Assembly (NCBI GenBank): GCA_046546375.1
Contig: JBKGXV010000006.1
Coordinates: forward strand, 17,137-81,136
Origin: JAEZKC01 sp046546375
GTDB taxonomy: Bacteria; Fibrobacterota; Chitinivibrionia; Chitinivibrionales; Chitinispirillaceae
Length of the DNA stretch: 64,000 bases
Direction: 5' to 3'
Made by a program: the position numbers and the translations under genes. The notes under the pieces were generated by a model that did no database searches, had not been told where the DNA came from, and saw only the letters and a list, made by a program, of their open reading frames with translations. This document shows positions 24,932-34,115 of the stretch, piece by piece; position 1 is the stretch's first letter, and every line of letters starts with the position of its first letter.

Positions 24932-27163
24932 ATGGAACAGCACTCTGGTCAACAACAAACAAGGGATACGAAACAAGCCTCTGTTGCAGGTGTAGCCTTC
25001 CCGGTAGCTATTCCCGGAGTATATGATTACAAAATCCCTGAACAATTCAGAGGGAAAGCAGGGCCGGGTATTCCTGTTCTGGTCGAGGTAAAAAGGAAAA
25101 AAACCTGGGGGGTCATTGTCCAGCTCAAAACATCTTCCGCATTTCCTCAACTGAAAGAGGTTCTGGAGATTAAGGCCGATCAGTGGACGGATTCCAATCA
25201 ATCTCTTCTCAGGCTTTATGAATGGATGGCCTCATACTACCAGTGTGATCTGGGCAGAGTTTTCAAACCGCTGGTCAGCAAATCGATCATGAAAACCAAG
25301 GCCAAAACGGTGCTGGTGTATCGACCGGCTGAGGGGGAGTTTGAAAATCTGAGGGAAAATCAGAAAGAGGCTCTTGGGAAAATAAGAGAATGTGGCCAGG
25401 CATTAAGCACCAGGGAGCTGGAAAGCAGATTGAATATAAGTGCATCCACGGTTAAAACTCTTTTCAAAAAGGGGTGTTTAATCAAGGATAAGCGGGTTGT
25501 GTTCAGGGAAGCCGATGAGCTTTTGATGGAGTCATTGAACACAGGAGTTGTTCTTTCAGAAGAACAAAAGGCCGCTGTGGAGCGGATTTCCCGCTCGATT
25601 GAAAATCCGGACAAGCCTTTTTTGCTCTACGGGATAACCGGAAGCGGAAAAACTCATATCTATACCGATTTGGCCAAGCGGGTACTGGATATGGGCAAAG
25701 GTGTTATTATTCTGGTTCCGGAAATAAGCCTGACCCCGCAGACGATTCAGCGTTTCAAAGCTGCAATAGGGAACACTATCACGGTGATTCACAGTCATAT
25801 GTCCGATGGTGAACGCCGCGACAGTATTCAAGATATTGTGACCGGCAGAAAACGGGCTGTTATCGGAGTTCGTAGTGCGCTTTTGGCGCCCATGGATAAT
25901 GTGGGTCTGATTATAGTAGACGAGGAGCATGACGGAAGTTACAAACAGAGTGATACGGATCCCCGGTACAATGCGCGGGATGTGGCGGTGGTGAGGGGTA
26001 AAATTCAGAAAGCGGTTGTTGTTTTGGGGAGCGCAACTCCCAGCGTGGAAAGTTTTCACAATGCCCAGCAGGGCAAGTACCATCTGGTCAGGCTTGCACA
26101 GCGTTTCGGCGGCTCAAAACTGCCTGAAGTGAAAATTGTCGATATGGCCCAGGAGCACAAAGAGAATAACTGGACCACTCTGTCCCGCTATCTTGTTCAG
26201 AGAATAGAAGAGGAACTGAAGCAGAAGCGCCAGATTATTCTTCTGTTGAACAGGAGGGGCTTTTCACCTGTTCTTTTGTGCAAGGACTGCGGTTATACTC
26301 ACGTCTGCCCGAACTGTTCTGTCAACTTACGGTATCACAAGGCTGATACGACACTCAAATGTCATCTGTGCGGTTATGAGGAAACCGCTCCCGACAGATG
26401 CCCTAAATGCAGAGGTGAGAAGATCAAGTACAAGGGGACCGGCATTCAGAAAGCAGAGGAACTGCTGAGGGATACATTTTCCGATGTAAAAATGATTCGC
26501 ATGGATCAGGATACCACCAGACGCAAAGGTGCTCACGTATCAATACTGGAGGCTTTCGCCAAAGGTGAAGCAGATATTCTTATCGGGACTCAGATGGTGG
26601 CCAAGGGACTCAATTTTCCCAGAGTCACTCTGGTCGGAGTACTTCAGGCTGATACCGGGCTTCACTTTCCCGATTTCAGAGCTTCCGAGCGTACCTTCCA
26701 GCTCCTTACGCAGGTGGCGGGAAGAGCTGGAAGGGCAGAACTGCCCGGAGAAGTAATTATCCAGACATACTATCCGGATGAAATGGCTGTGAGAAGTTCG
26801 ATGACTCATGATTATGAATCCTTTTACAATCACGAAATAGAAACGAGACGTGATCTATTCTATCCGCCGTTCGGTAAACTGGCCAGAATCGTTGCGGAAG
26901 GAGCTTCGGAACCGGTAGTGAGAGATTTTCTTCAGAAGGTAAGCCGGGAGCTGCACAGGGGGGTAGGGGATGCAGTTTCTGTCCTGGGACCAACACCTGC
27001 CGTTTTGTCCAGAATAGATAACATCTTCAGATATACCCTCATGCTCAAATCACATTCTCCACGGGCTCTGGGCAATGCTCTTTACGGGGTAAGAAAAATC
27101 GCAAAAGAACTGCCCTCATCATACAAGTGCATCATCGATGTGGATCCTGTGAACATGCTTTAG
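24932..27163 (+). CDS. priA: Primosomal protein N' (replication restart helicase)
   Basis: PriA binds stalled or repaired forks and reloads the replicative helicase. The 743 residues include an N-terminal 3'-DNA-binding domain (GVAFPVAIPGVYDYKIPE), a winged-helix segment, the helicase core with Walker A GITGSGKTHIY and motif II DEEHDGSYKQ, and the zinc-binding insertion with four CxxC-type pairs (CKDC, CPNC, CHLC, CPKC) between about residues 450 and 500. Helicase motifs V and VI (GTQMVAKGLNFPRVTLVGV; QVAGRAGRAELPG) are complete. An A/T-rich divergent intergenic region of 187 bases separates it from the FapA-like gene; no clear ribosome-binding site precedes the ATG. Confidence 0.96.
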   Translation: MEQHSGQQQTRDTKQASVAGVAFPVAIPGVYDYKIPEQFRGKAGPGIPVLVEVKRKKTWGVIVQLKTSSAFPQLKEVLEIKADQWTDSNQSLLRLYEWMASYYQCDLGRVFKPLVSKSIMKTKAKTVLVYRPAEGEFENLRENQKEALGKIRECGQALSTRELESRLNISASTVKTLFKKGCLIKDKRVVFREADELLMESLNTGVVLSEEQKAAVERISRSIENPDKPFLLYGITGSGKTHIYTDLAKRVLDMGKGVIILVPEISLTPQTIQRFKAAIGNTITVIHSHMSDGERRDSIQDIVTGRKRAVIGVRSALLAPMDNVGLIIVDEEHDGSYKQSDTDPRYNARDVAVVRGKIQKAVVVLGSATPSVESFHNAQQGKYHLVRLAQRFGGSKLPEVKIVDMAQEHKENNWTTLSRYLVQRIEEELKQKRQIILLLNRRGFSPVLLCKDCGYTHVCPNCSVNLRYHKADTTLKCHLCGYEETAPDRCPKCRGEKIKYKGTGIQKAEELLRDTFSDVKMIRMDQDTTRRKGAHVSILEAFAKGEADILIGTQMVAKGLNFPRVTLVGVLQADTGLHFPDFRASERTFQLLTQVAGRAGRAELPGEVIIQTYYPDEMAVRSSMTHDYESFYNHEIETRRDLFYPPFGKLARIVAEGASEPVVRDFLQKVSRELHRGVGDAVSVLGPTPAVLSRIDNIFRYTLMLKSHSPRALGNALYGVRKIAKELPSSYKCIIDVDPVNML

Positions 27164-27174
27164 GAGTTTATTTT

Positions 27175-28212
27175 TTGATTACAGAATACCGCAGGATCAG
27201 AAAATGGTTCATTTCAAAATCAGCCCTGTTCAGATGGGGAGTCAAACTGGTTGTTACCGCACTCTTTTTGTATGTGGTCAACAGAACCCTTACTCTGGAT
27301 CAGTTGAAAGAACTTGCAGGCCTTGTTTCAGTCCCTCATCTCGCTTTCGCTCTTCTGCTTGGTTTCTCCGGGTTGCTCTTTCAGGTGCTCAGATGGCACA
27401 GAGTGCTTCAGTGTCTCGAATTCAAAGTTTCAGAAACAATGGCTATGAAGACGATGTTGTGGGGAATTCTTCTGGGTTTTGTAACACCGGGCCGCACCGG
27501 CGAGCTGCTTCGGGGTTTGAAGCTTGATTCGAACAGAAAAGGTGATGCTGTGCTGGCCTCGCTTATAGATCGCTGCTATGCAATACTTTTCACTCTTCTT
27601 TGCGGAGCTGCGGGCATGGGGGTTCAGGTGTTCATCTTCGGTATAGCTCCTGAAAAAAGATTGCTTTTTCCCGTTCTGGCACTTGTAGCTGTCGGCCTGC
27701 TGCTGATTGCGGTTTTGACTTATAAAAATGGCGGCTTGTGCAAAACCGGACCGCTCAGGAAATTAAAGGACAGATACGGAAATCTGCCTTCGGCTCTGGG
27801 ATCAGCCCTGGGCAAACGCATTCTTTTTCATACCTTTGCTTCTCATGCCGTGTTGCTTCTGCAGACTGTGCTTCTTTTCAACATGTTCGGTTACGAAGGC
27901 TTTTTCAGAGCTTTTGTGGCTGTATCCCAGGCATATACGTTCATGATTTTCATGCCGTTTTTCGTGGCAAATGCAGGGGTGAGGGAGTATTCCATGACCG
28001 TGTTCATGCAGCAGAGCGGTGTGGCTTCCTCCATAAATATCAAAGCCGCTTCTGCAGGAGTTTCAACTTTCATCATGCTAATTAATATTTTTCTACCTGC
28101 ACTGGCCGGGCTCCTTTGGGTAATCTTGGAAAAGAGAAGAAGAAAAGCAGCTCCGCAGATTCAACATGAGACAACTAGAGCGCGCGTTCTGCGGGAAAAT
28201 CAATATGAATAA
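27175..28212 (+). CDS. Lysylphosphatidylglycerol synthase/AglD-type transmembrane protein (UPF0104)
   Basis: An integral membrane protein of the YbhN/AglD family, which includes flippase-like and LPG-synthase domains. The TTG at 27175 is chosen because AGGAG lies eight bases before it and the upstream extension would overlap priA; this gives 345 residues. About eight hydrophobic segments are spread over residues 15-325. Family features are FVTPGRTGELLRG (the TPGxxGE motif) and FVANAGVREYSM. The next gene, a GT5-like glycosyltransferase, overlaps it by eight bases, so the pair may move or build a glycan or glycolipid together, though that is inference. Confidence 0.85.
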   Translation: MITEYRRIRKWFISKSALFRWGVKLVVTALFLYVVNRTLTLDQLKELAGLVSVPHLAFALLLGFSGLLFQVLRWHRVLQCLEFKVSETMAMKTMLWGILLGFVTPGRTGELLRGLKLDSNRKGDAVLASLIDRCYAILFTLLCGAAGMGVQVFIFGIAPEKRLLFPVLALVAVGLLLIAVLTYKNGGLCKTGPLRKLKDRYGNLPSALGSALGKRILFHTFASHAVLLLQTVLLFNMFGYEGFFRAFVAVSQAYTFMIFMPFFVANAGVREYSMTVFMQQSGVASSINIKAASAGVSTFIMLINIFLPALAGLLWVILEKRRRKAAPQIQHETTRARVLRENQYE

Positions 28213-29992
28213 TGATACTTACAACGAATTTGACAGCCTGTTTACTACTAAACTTGATTCATGGACTTTTTTCAGAAAAGGTTTTGTTGACGCTTTCGGA
28301 TTGCGTCAAACTGATGCCCTGAGTCGAAGCGAGCGCACGTTCAATCCCGACAGGCGTCAAGTGTTCTTTCTTTCTTTCGAAAACAGGTTGGTTTCTCTTG
28401 GCGGATTGGCTGCCGTGACTCGCCTTTTGCCTCACTATCTGAAGAAATTCGGTGAAGATGTGAAGATTGTGACTCCCTGTCACGTTAATCATCCCAAAGT
28501 ACGGGATGCTTTGCAAAATGGGGTTCTGAGGAGAGTGCTTGGCCCTGTCGTTTTCCATCTCTGCGGTTATGAAGGAGAGGTGAGCTGTTTTGAGGATACC
28601 GAGGCCCAGGTACCCTCATATTTTATTGCTGTGGAAGGAAAATTCCACGCAGCTCCCGATCCCTATGTTTATAGCGATTCTGAAAAACTTTTGGAGGATT
28701 CTCTGTCCTTCTGTGCAGCTGTTCCGTTTGTTCTTGAGCGTCTGGGTTTCAGTAATGACCTCATCTTTCATGCTCATGATTGGGAAACCGCTCCTGTTGC
28801 AATCACTTCCAAGCTGGCTGTGGTGGATGGTTTACTTCAAAATGCAAGAACTGTACTTACTTTGCACAATTCCTTCGACAGTGGTATTTCAGTAAAAACC
28901 AAAATGCGGTTTTTCGGCAAAAACATCCCGGGGCATACCGTGCTGCAGTGTGTGATTCCACTGCTCAACGGCCCGTTGTCCACAGTAAGCACACCTTTTG
29001 CCCTTGAGCTGCGGTTCGATCCGCTGCAGTGTACAATTTTCACTGATCATCTGCAGAAAATATTCTCTATGAATCCGCCCATCGGTATTGAAAACGGCAT
29101 GTTCGGACGTGCTCACTCGCCATTTACCTATACAGCCCTCTCCCGGGCTCGTTCCGGTGATTTCACTTTGCTTCTCAAACAGAAAAAAGGTTTCAGGGAG
29201 CGGCTGGCAGAGGTTGTTGAAAAGAAGAAAAATTCCTTGATCACCGGAAACCTGAAACTTTCCCAAAGCTCAGCGCCGATTCTGTTCATGTCCGGAAGAA
29301 TGGATCTGATGCAGAAAGGCTTTGATGTGATTTTTCAAGCATTCAGGCGACTTCCAAAAGGAAGTGCGAAACTGCTTTTCTCTCCCAGCAGTTCAAATGG
29401 GAATTCATCTCAAGAGTTGGATCTGTTCTGCAGTATTGAAAAAGAGTGCAGGGGGGATATCGCTATCTGGCCCTTCAGGATTTCTTCGGCTGATTATAAG
29501 TCTCTGCTGCTCGGTTCCAGTTTCCTTTTAATGCCTTCCCTTTATGAACCATTCGGGGCTGCCACCGAAGGTTTCCTGCATGCTACTCCTGTACTGGCAA
29601 GAGGTACCGGAGGGCTTTGGGTTCAGATCAAACCGTGCAACAGAGTGAACACGCCCGCATTTTATCACTCCCTGTTCCCCAATAGCGGTTCCGGAGAAAA
29701 TGCCACCGGGATTCTGTATCGGGAGCAGGTGCAGGAGCAGTCTGCGCGAATAGAGTGGAAAAAATGCTTGTCTCTGCCCGTAGCACGGAGAGTCGAGTCC
29801 CCGCTTTATAGATCCATGATTGACTCGGCTTATTTTGCTCTTTGCGATGCATTGAACATCTATTCTGATGGTGAAACCTATGGAAAAATGATTCTGAACG
29901 GAACCGAATGTGTGAAGCGTTTTTCCTGGGCAAATGCGGTGGAAAAGTATCAGAAAGTTTTTGAAACTGCAGCCTACAGAGGATATTTATGA
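28205..29992 (+). CDS. Divergent glycogen/starch synthase-like glycosyltransferase (GT5 type)
   Basis: A 595-residue GT-B glycosyltransferase. The N-terminal half has LVSLGGLAAVTRLLPHYLKK, corresponding to the glycogen synthase ADP-glucose motif (normally K-T/V-G-G-L-A/G-D-V) but with Ser-Leu in place of the Lys-containing start, and IFHAHDWETAPVA, matching the HxHDW motif. The C-terminal half has FMSGRMDLMQKGFDVI and PSLYEPFGAATEG followed by GTGGL, corresponding to the usual E-P-C-G-L region. The start at 28205 (GGGA ten bases upstream) overlaps the flippase-like gene by eight bases; an in-frame ATG at 28166 is possible. Loss of the Lys in the first motif suggests a changed donor or acceptor. 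Substrate unknown. Confidence 0.75.
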   Translation: MNNDTYNEFDSLFTTKLDSWTFFRKGFVDAFGLRQTDALSRSERTFNPDRRQVFFLSFENRLVSLGGLAAVTRLLPHYLKKFGEDVKIVTPCHVNHPKVRDALQNGVLRRVLGPVVFHLCGYEGEVSCFEDTEAQVPSYFIAVEGKFHAAPDPYVYSDSEKLLEDSLSFCAAVPFVLERLGFSNDLIFHAHDWETAPVAITSKLAVVDGLLQNARTVLTLHNSFDSGISVKTKMRFFGKNIPGHTVLQCVIPLLNGPLSTVSTPFALELRFDPLQCTIFTDHLQKIFSMNPPIGIENGMFGRAHSPFTYTALSRARSGDFTLLLKQKKGFRERLAEVVEKKKNSLITGNLKLSQSSAPILFMSGRMDLMQKGFDVIFQAFRRLPKGSAKLLFSPSSSNGNSSQELDLFCSIEKECRGDIAIWPFRISSADYKSLLLGSSFLLMPSLYEPFGAATEGFLHATPVLARGTGGLWVQIKPCNRVNTPAFYHSLFPNSGSGENATGILYREQVQEQSARIEWKKCLSLPVARRVESPLYRSMIDSAYFALCDALNIYSDGETYGKMILNGTECVKRFSWANAVEKYQKVFETAAYRGYL

Positions 29993-30025
29993 CCGGTTGA
30001 GGTGATTTTTGTTGGCTTCTGCAAT

Positions 30026-30054
30026 TTGACTTTGACCTTTCGATTAGCTATACT
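30026..30054 (+). promoter_or_regulatory. Sigma-70-type promoter for the repeat-rich membrane protein
   Basis: TTGACT (30026-30031) and TATACT (30049-30054) are separated by exactly 17 bases, one mismatch from consensus in each box. Transcription would begin near 30061, about 58 bases before the chosen start codon. Confidence 0.75.
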
Positions 30055-30118
30055 TTAATTGTCTTGAACTATCTAAAAAGGTATCAGTGCCTTAACCGTA
30101 TAAATGAAAGGGATTGGC

Positions 30119-31567
30119 ATGACTCAGAATCTTCTTTTTCTTATCGCGGGCTTTGTCATCGGGGGAATCGCAGCTTCGGTAATCTGGGCGTTAGTCAATT
30201 CTATTCGCAAAAAACAGAACCGATCACGCCAGCAGGCCAAAGAAGAAATCATGAGCACTATCGGTGAACTGCTGGCCGATGCCGAAGCAATCACCGGAAA
30301 TCTTCACTGCGGTAATATCGATTTTGAGACCTTCCGCAGAGAGTTGAACGGGAAGCTGAACTCCATCTCCAAGCTCTTCAGAACCAATATGCACATGCTT
30401 GATGTGTTCTTCGTTAAGTATGCTGAACAGCAGATCATTGAGCATCAGCGGGTTTTGGAAAATCCCGAACGCAGAAGATTGGCTTCTCCCGCACTTAAGT
30501 CTGCTTCTGATACAGTTCCGGAACCCGTAACCCAGCCCGGTTTCGAGGAGCAGGTTTTCGCCGGTATCGAAAATCATCAGTCACAAGGTGCCGGAGCAGA
30601 GCAACCCGGCAGTTCCGAATCTGGAACTTCTGAAAAAGTTGTATTATCCGAACCTGAAATTCCCGAGGAACCTGCAGCATTCGTGCCCTCTTCCGAACCT
30701 GAAATTCCCGAGGAACCTGCAGCGTCCATACCTTCTTTCGAACCTGAAATTCCCGAGGAACCTGCAGCGTCCGTACCCTCTTCCGAAACTGAATTTCCGG
30801 AAGAACCTGCACCATTGGTTCCTCCTCCGGAACCAGAACCCACGCCTTCAGAGCCTGAAATTCCCAGAAAACCTGAACCGTCAATTCCTCCTGCAGAACC
30901 TGAAATTCCCACGGAACCCGCAGCTGCGGTTCCTCCTGCAGACTCTGGAAATCCAGAGCAAACGAAGACATCTGTACCCTCTTTTGAAGCGGAAAAATCC
31001 AAATCCAGTGAACCGTCGGCTTTGGAGCCGGAAGCTGTTTTTGAAAAAACGGAGGAGGAATCAGACGAAGAGACCGGTACATTTGAGGAACCTACATGGT
31101 CTGAAGATTCGTTTGAGGATTTCGAGGCATCATTCGCGCAGTTTGAAGCTGCTGTCGAGGAGAAATCACGTGCCGCCGCTCTATCCCAATCTGATTCAGA
31201 GCACGAATCAGAAGAGAGCACGCCTGAGCAAGTGCAGCAGAACAAGTATGATGTCTCTGCAGAACAGAATACGGAACAGCAGGTTCCCCAGGAATCACCA
31301 GCTCAGATGGAGCAATCCTATGAAGGGTTCAATTTTCCCTCCGGCGATGAAGATCAGATATTAACAGAGACTATCTGTTTTGAAAGGCCGATGATGTCGG
31401 GAGATAATCCTTCTGCGGAAAATGCCGAGATGAAGCCGAATCAATCCGACCAGGAAAATACCCCGGACAAACAGAAGAAAACTTCTTCTCCTGATCAGAA
31501 CAAGGACGGGACTGCCATAACGGGGGATGATGTGGCAGATACGATTGATAACTTCTTCGGTCTGTGA
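30119..31567 (+). CDS. Membrane-anchored protein with acidic Pro/Glu 15-residue repeats, function unknown
   Basis: I do not recognise this 482-residue protein. It has one N-terminal membrane segment (about 4-24, LLFLIAGFVIGGIAASVIWAL), a basic stop-transfer stretch, a predicted helical region (about 38-120) and then a long acidic, disordered part. About residues 177-291 hold roughly eight tandem copies of a 15-residue unit built on S-E-P-E-I-P-E-E-P-A-A. The C-terminal part is rich in Glu, Gln and Ser. The topology places the repeats in the cytoplasm if the basic flank stays inside. The ATG at 30119 (AAGGGATT upstream) is preferred to the one at 30104. It has its own consensus-like promoter and ends one base from the convergent rRNA methyltransferase gene. 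Confidence 0.75.
   Translation: MTQNLLFLIAGFVIGGIAASVIWALVNSIRKKQNRSRQQAKEEIMSTIGELLADAEAITGNLHCGNIDFETFRRELNGKLNSISKLFRTNMHMLDVFFVKYAEQQIIEHQRVLENPERRRLASPALKSASDTVPEPVTQPGFEEQVFAGIENHQSQGAGAEQPGSSESGTSEKVVLSEPEIPEEPAAFVPSSEPEIPEEPAASIPSFEPEIPEEPAASVPSSETEFPEEPAPLVPPPEPEPTPSEPEIPRKPEPSIPPAEPEIPTEPAAAVPPADSGNPEQTKTSVPSFEAEKSKSSEPSALEPEAVFEKTEEESDEETGTFEEPTWSEDSFEDFEASFAQFEAAVEEKSRAAALSQSDSEHESEESTPEQVQQNKYDVSAEQNTEQQVPQESPAQMEQSYEGFNFPSGDEDQILTETICFERPMMSGDNPSAENAEMKPNQSDQENTPDKQKKTSSPDQNKDGTAITGDDVADTIDNFFGL
30647..30991 (+). repeat. Tandem 45-bp repeats encoding 15-residue Pro/Glu units
   Basis: Units of 45 bases begin at 30647, 30692, 30737 and 30782 and continue with more decay to about 30991. 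The first three are nearly identical in DNA; units two and three differ at only three positions, implying recent duplication. The unit encodes S/F-E-P-E-I-P-E-E-P-A-A-x-x-P-S. Confidence 0.85.
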
Positions 31568-31568
31568 T

Positions 31569-32327
31569 TCAGGACACTTTGAAATCGCGCTGTCGCAGGC
31601 ATTCATACATCAGTACAGCTGCCGCGACAGAGGCGTTCAGAGACTGAGCGTGGGGTGCCATCGGCACGGAGAGAAACTCTCTGCATTGTTTTTGCAGGTA
31701 TGGCGGGATTCCTCGATGTTCACCCCCGGTAATAAGGATTGTGGGTCCCGAAAGGCTTGTTTCTGAAGGAATAACTCCGTTTTCCATTACCGCCCCGGCG
31801 ATATTGAACCCATCCCGGGCGTAGTCACTTATTAGTCCTTCAAGATTTCTCGGTTTTACTATACAGAGGTGCTCCAGCATACCTGCAGAGCTTTTGGCTA
31901 CAGCCGCATTCAAAGGAACTGTGTTTTTCCGTTCCAGGAGCAGAGCATCTACACCGAAGCAGACACAGGAGCGGATTATGGCTCCCAGATTTCCCGGATC
32001 CTCTATGGAAGCCGCTACCAATAGCAGAGGTGTTTTTTTCGAATTCGTAATTTCATGCAGTTGTTCAGTTGTAGAATAGGGCCTTATGCTGCAGAATGCA
32101 ACGATTCCCTGATGCTTAGTGGTTCCGGCCAGAGAGTTGAGTTTCACTTCCGGAACCTGGTTGTATGAAAGGCGTTCTTTTCTGCACTGTTTGAGTAGAT
32201 CGAACAGGGCCTGACTCTTCTTGTCTTTATCGAAGTAGACATGTTCGATATCCTGTTTTCTGCTTGCTAAGAGTTCTTTCACTGCATGTATGCCATAGAT
32301 CGGAATATCTCGACTAGCTGTTTTCAT
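31569..32327 (-). CDS. SpoU/TrmH-family RNA 2'-O-methyltransferase, RlmB type
   Basis: Predicted to methylate a ribose 2'-OH in 23S rRNA or tRNA. The ATG at 32327 gives 252 residues and is preceded by AAAGAGAA; a 29-residue upstream extension looks non-coding. The N-terminal substrate-binding domain (IYGIHAVKELL) is typical of RlmB. The SPOUT-knot motifs follow: IEDPGNLGAIIRSC (motif 1), TILITGGEHRGIPP (motif 2) and SVPMAPHAQSLNASVAAAVLMYE (motif 3). The gene converges on the repeat protein with one base between the stop codons and no terminator hairpin between them. Confidence 0.9.
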   Translation of the reverse strand: MKTASRDIPIYGIHAVKELLASRKQDIEHVYFDKDKKSQALFDLLKQCRKERLSYNQVPEVKLNSLAGTTKHQGIVAFCSIRPYSTTEQLHEITNSKKTPLLLVAASIEDPGNLGAIIRSCVCFGVDALLLERKNTVPLNAAVAKSSAGMLEHLCIVKPRNLEGLISDYARDGFNIAGAVMENGVIPSETSLSGPTILITGGEHRGIPPYLQKQCREFLSVPMAPHAQSLNASVAAAVLMYECLRQRDFKVS

Positions 32328-32563
32328 TGTATTCTCTTTTCCGGTATTTGAAATCTGCTTCTTGATTACAGCTAAGATAATTGATGGATTGGGTGCTTTT
32401 CCGGGCAAATTCAAATGGTTTCGCTCATTTTCGACAATAAATTATCTTTCTTCCAATAAACCGGCGTAGATATTTGCCTTTGTTGAAACTGTGATATTTG
32501 TTTTTCAGTGCGTAAGCCGTTATGATTCGGGGTATAGGGATTTTCGAGTAGCTGAGAGAACTG

Positions 32564-33193
32564 ATGGTTGGAATGGAAAAAGCACAGCTGAGAAGATATT
32601 ATCTTTCTGTAAGGAAAAAAATCAGTACTTCTGATCATCTGGAGAAATCTGCGAAAATTGCACAGCACGTAAAAGCCCAACCCCTCTTTAAATCATCAGG
32701 TACCATTATGATTTACTGCAGTATAGGTTCGGAAGTGCGTACTGATGAGCTGATTTGTGCGATGCTTTCAGGTGGAAAGAGGGTAGCAGTGCCCTGCTGC
32801 AGTGCGGAGAGCCGGTTGATGAGTGCTGCCGAGATCAGAAATCCGAAAAGAGATCTGGTCTGCGGTCCCTATGGTACAGTACAACCCCCAGAAGTATCAC
32901 GAATCACTGTTTCCTTAACTGAAATCGAATATGTGGTATGCCCCGGTGTTGCCTTTGATTATAATGGTAACCGTCTGGGGCGGGGAAAAGCCTGCTATGA
33001 CTCCTTTCTTAGTCTACTGAAGGGGAAGATACCAATTGTAGGACTGGCGTTCGAATGTCAGATCAGCAGTGAAAATCTGCCGGCGGATTCACATGATATT
33101 GCCATGGATCAGATTATTACTGAAAATGGACCGTTATTGGAAAATCCACCTCCCTTTTCTCGAGTTTCTGTTCTTGGAAACCACCGGGCCTGA
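32564..33193 (+). CDS. 5-formyltetrahydrofolate cyclo-ligase family protein
   Basis: Converts 5-formyl-THF to 5,10-methenyl-THF with ATP, recycling a folate storage form. The 209 residues carry KAQLRRYYLSVRKKIS at the N-terminus, the substrate-binding IGSEVRTDEL, and the characteristic phosphate/metal-binding PGVAFDYNGNRLGRGKACYDSFL near residue 130-150. Length fits the family (180-210). It is divergent from the rRNA methyltransferase and followed six bases later by the DUF2953 gene. Confidence 0.92.
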   Translation: MVGMEKAQLRRYYLSVRKKISTSDHLEKSAKIAQHVKAQPLFKSSGTIMIYCSIGSEVRTDELICAMLSGGKRVAVPCCSAESRLMSAAEIRNPKRDLVCGPYGTVQPPEVSRITVSLTEIEYVVCPGVAFDYNGNRLGRGKACYDSFLSLLKGKIPIVGLAFECQISSENLPADSHDIAMDQIITENGPLLENPPPFSRVSVLGNHRA

Positions 33194-33198
33194 TTACT

Positions 33199-34062
33199 AT
33201 GTGGACCATTCTGCTTTGGATTCTGATCGCTTTCGCACTGCTTGTGCTGCTCTTTCTTCTGGCCCCCATGCGTCTTGACTTAGCTGCAACATGTGAAAAA
33301 ACCAAATGTGATGCCGAGATCTTTTTTTCCTACCTTCATCCTCTGCTCTTTTCTTTCTGCTATTCATCAAAGGAAGCTTCTCCTCGTGTACGGATCTTCG
33401 GAAAACTGATGAAAAGGTCGGAAGCTGAAATACAAGAGCAGGAAGAAAGTCTCGCTCGGGAGGCTGCAGCGCAAGAAATGTCCGATGCCGCTACTGAGCA
33501 GAATGAAGAGTGTGAAGAGGGCGTTGCGGAAGTGTCTGATGAGCAGGAACCCTCTCTGGAACATTACGCCGAAGATGAAAATGAATCGAGTGGAGAAGAA
33601 GGGGAGCTTGAGGGTGAGAAAGTCGTTTTTTTTGAAAGAATCAGAAAAAGCAGGTTGTATCGATTTGCGAGGAATAAAAAGTGGAGAAAGAAAATCGTAG
33701 CCTGGTTGGGGCGAGTGGGTAGAAGCTTCTGCCGCTTCATACGATTTGATTTTTTCATGCTGCATTTCAGGCTGGGCTTGAAAGATCCAGCACTTTTAGG
33801 TAAACTGTATGGATACTTGGCTGCATTCCGTTCCGCTTTGGAGATGCGGAACAGGTCTGTGGATCTTTCCATGGAGACGGTTTTCATGCAGGATCTGGTT
33901 GAATTCGAAACGAGAGTCCGATTCCGCACCTCCGTGTACCGCATTCTGGCCCCTTTCATGGTTGCGCTTTTCACCATGCCCTACCTGAGTACCTACAGGC
34001 TTTGGCGCGGAGGGGAGAGAGATGGAAAGAAGAGCGCGTCTGAGCCAAGTGGCAGGAAGTAG
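33199..34062 (+). CDS. DUF2953-domain membrane protein
   Basis: A 287-residue protein with one N-terminal membrane segment (about 3-23, ILLWILIAFALLVLLFLLAP). A highly acidic insert (about 75-140) and a basic Lys/Arg patch (about 145-175) follow. The C-terminal part (about 180-270) shows the DUF2953 pattern, including FRLGLKDPALLGKLYGYLAAF. No function is established for the family; in Firmicutes such proteins occur near sporulation genes, which are absent here. The acidic insert is unusual for the family. It follows the folate gene by six bases. Confidence 0.7.
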   Translation: MWTILLWILIAFALLVLLFLLAPMRLDLAATCEKTKCDAEIFFSYLHPLLFSFCYSSKEASPRVRIFGKLMKRSEAEIQEQEESLAREAAAQEMSDAATEQNEECEEGVAEVSDEQEPSLEHYAEDENESSGEEGELEGEKVVFFERIRKSRLYRFARNKKWRKKIVAWLGRVGRSFCRFIRFDFFMLHFRLGLKDPALLGKLYGYLAAFRSALEMRNRSVDLSMETVFMQDLVEFETRVRFRTSVYRILAPFMVALFTMPYLSTYRLWRGGERDGKKSASEPSGRK

Positions 34063-34115
34063 TTTTATAAGTCTGTTCACATGCAGATGATTTCAGTTGG
34101 AAGGCATTTTCAGGT

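Noticed and set aside
30647..30991. Regular repeat spacing that could suggest a CRISPR array
   Set aside because: The 45-base units are contiguous, in frame and coding, with no unique spacers.
30577..31245. Long open frames on the opposite strand and in another plus frame across the Pro/Glu repeat region
   Set aside because: They mirror the repeat composition of the gene on the plus strand, lack ribosome-binding sites and show no protein-family features.
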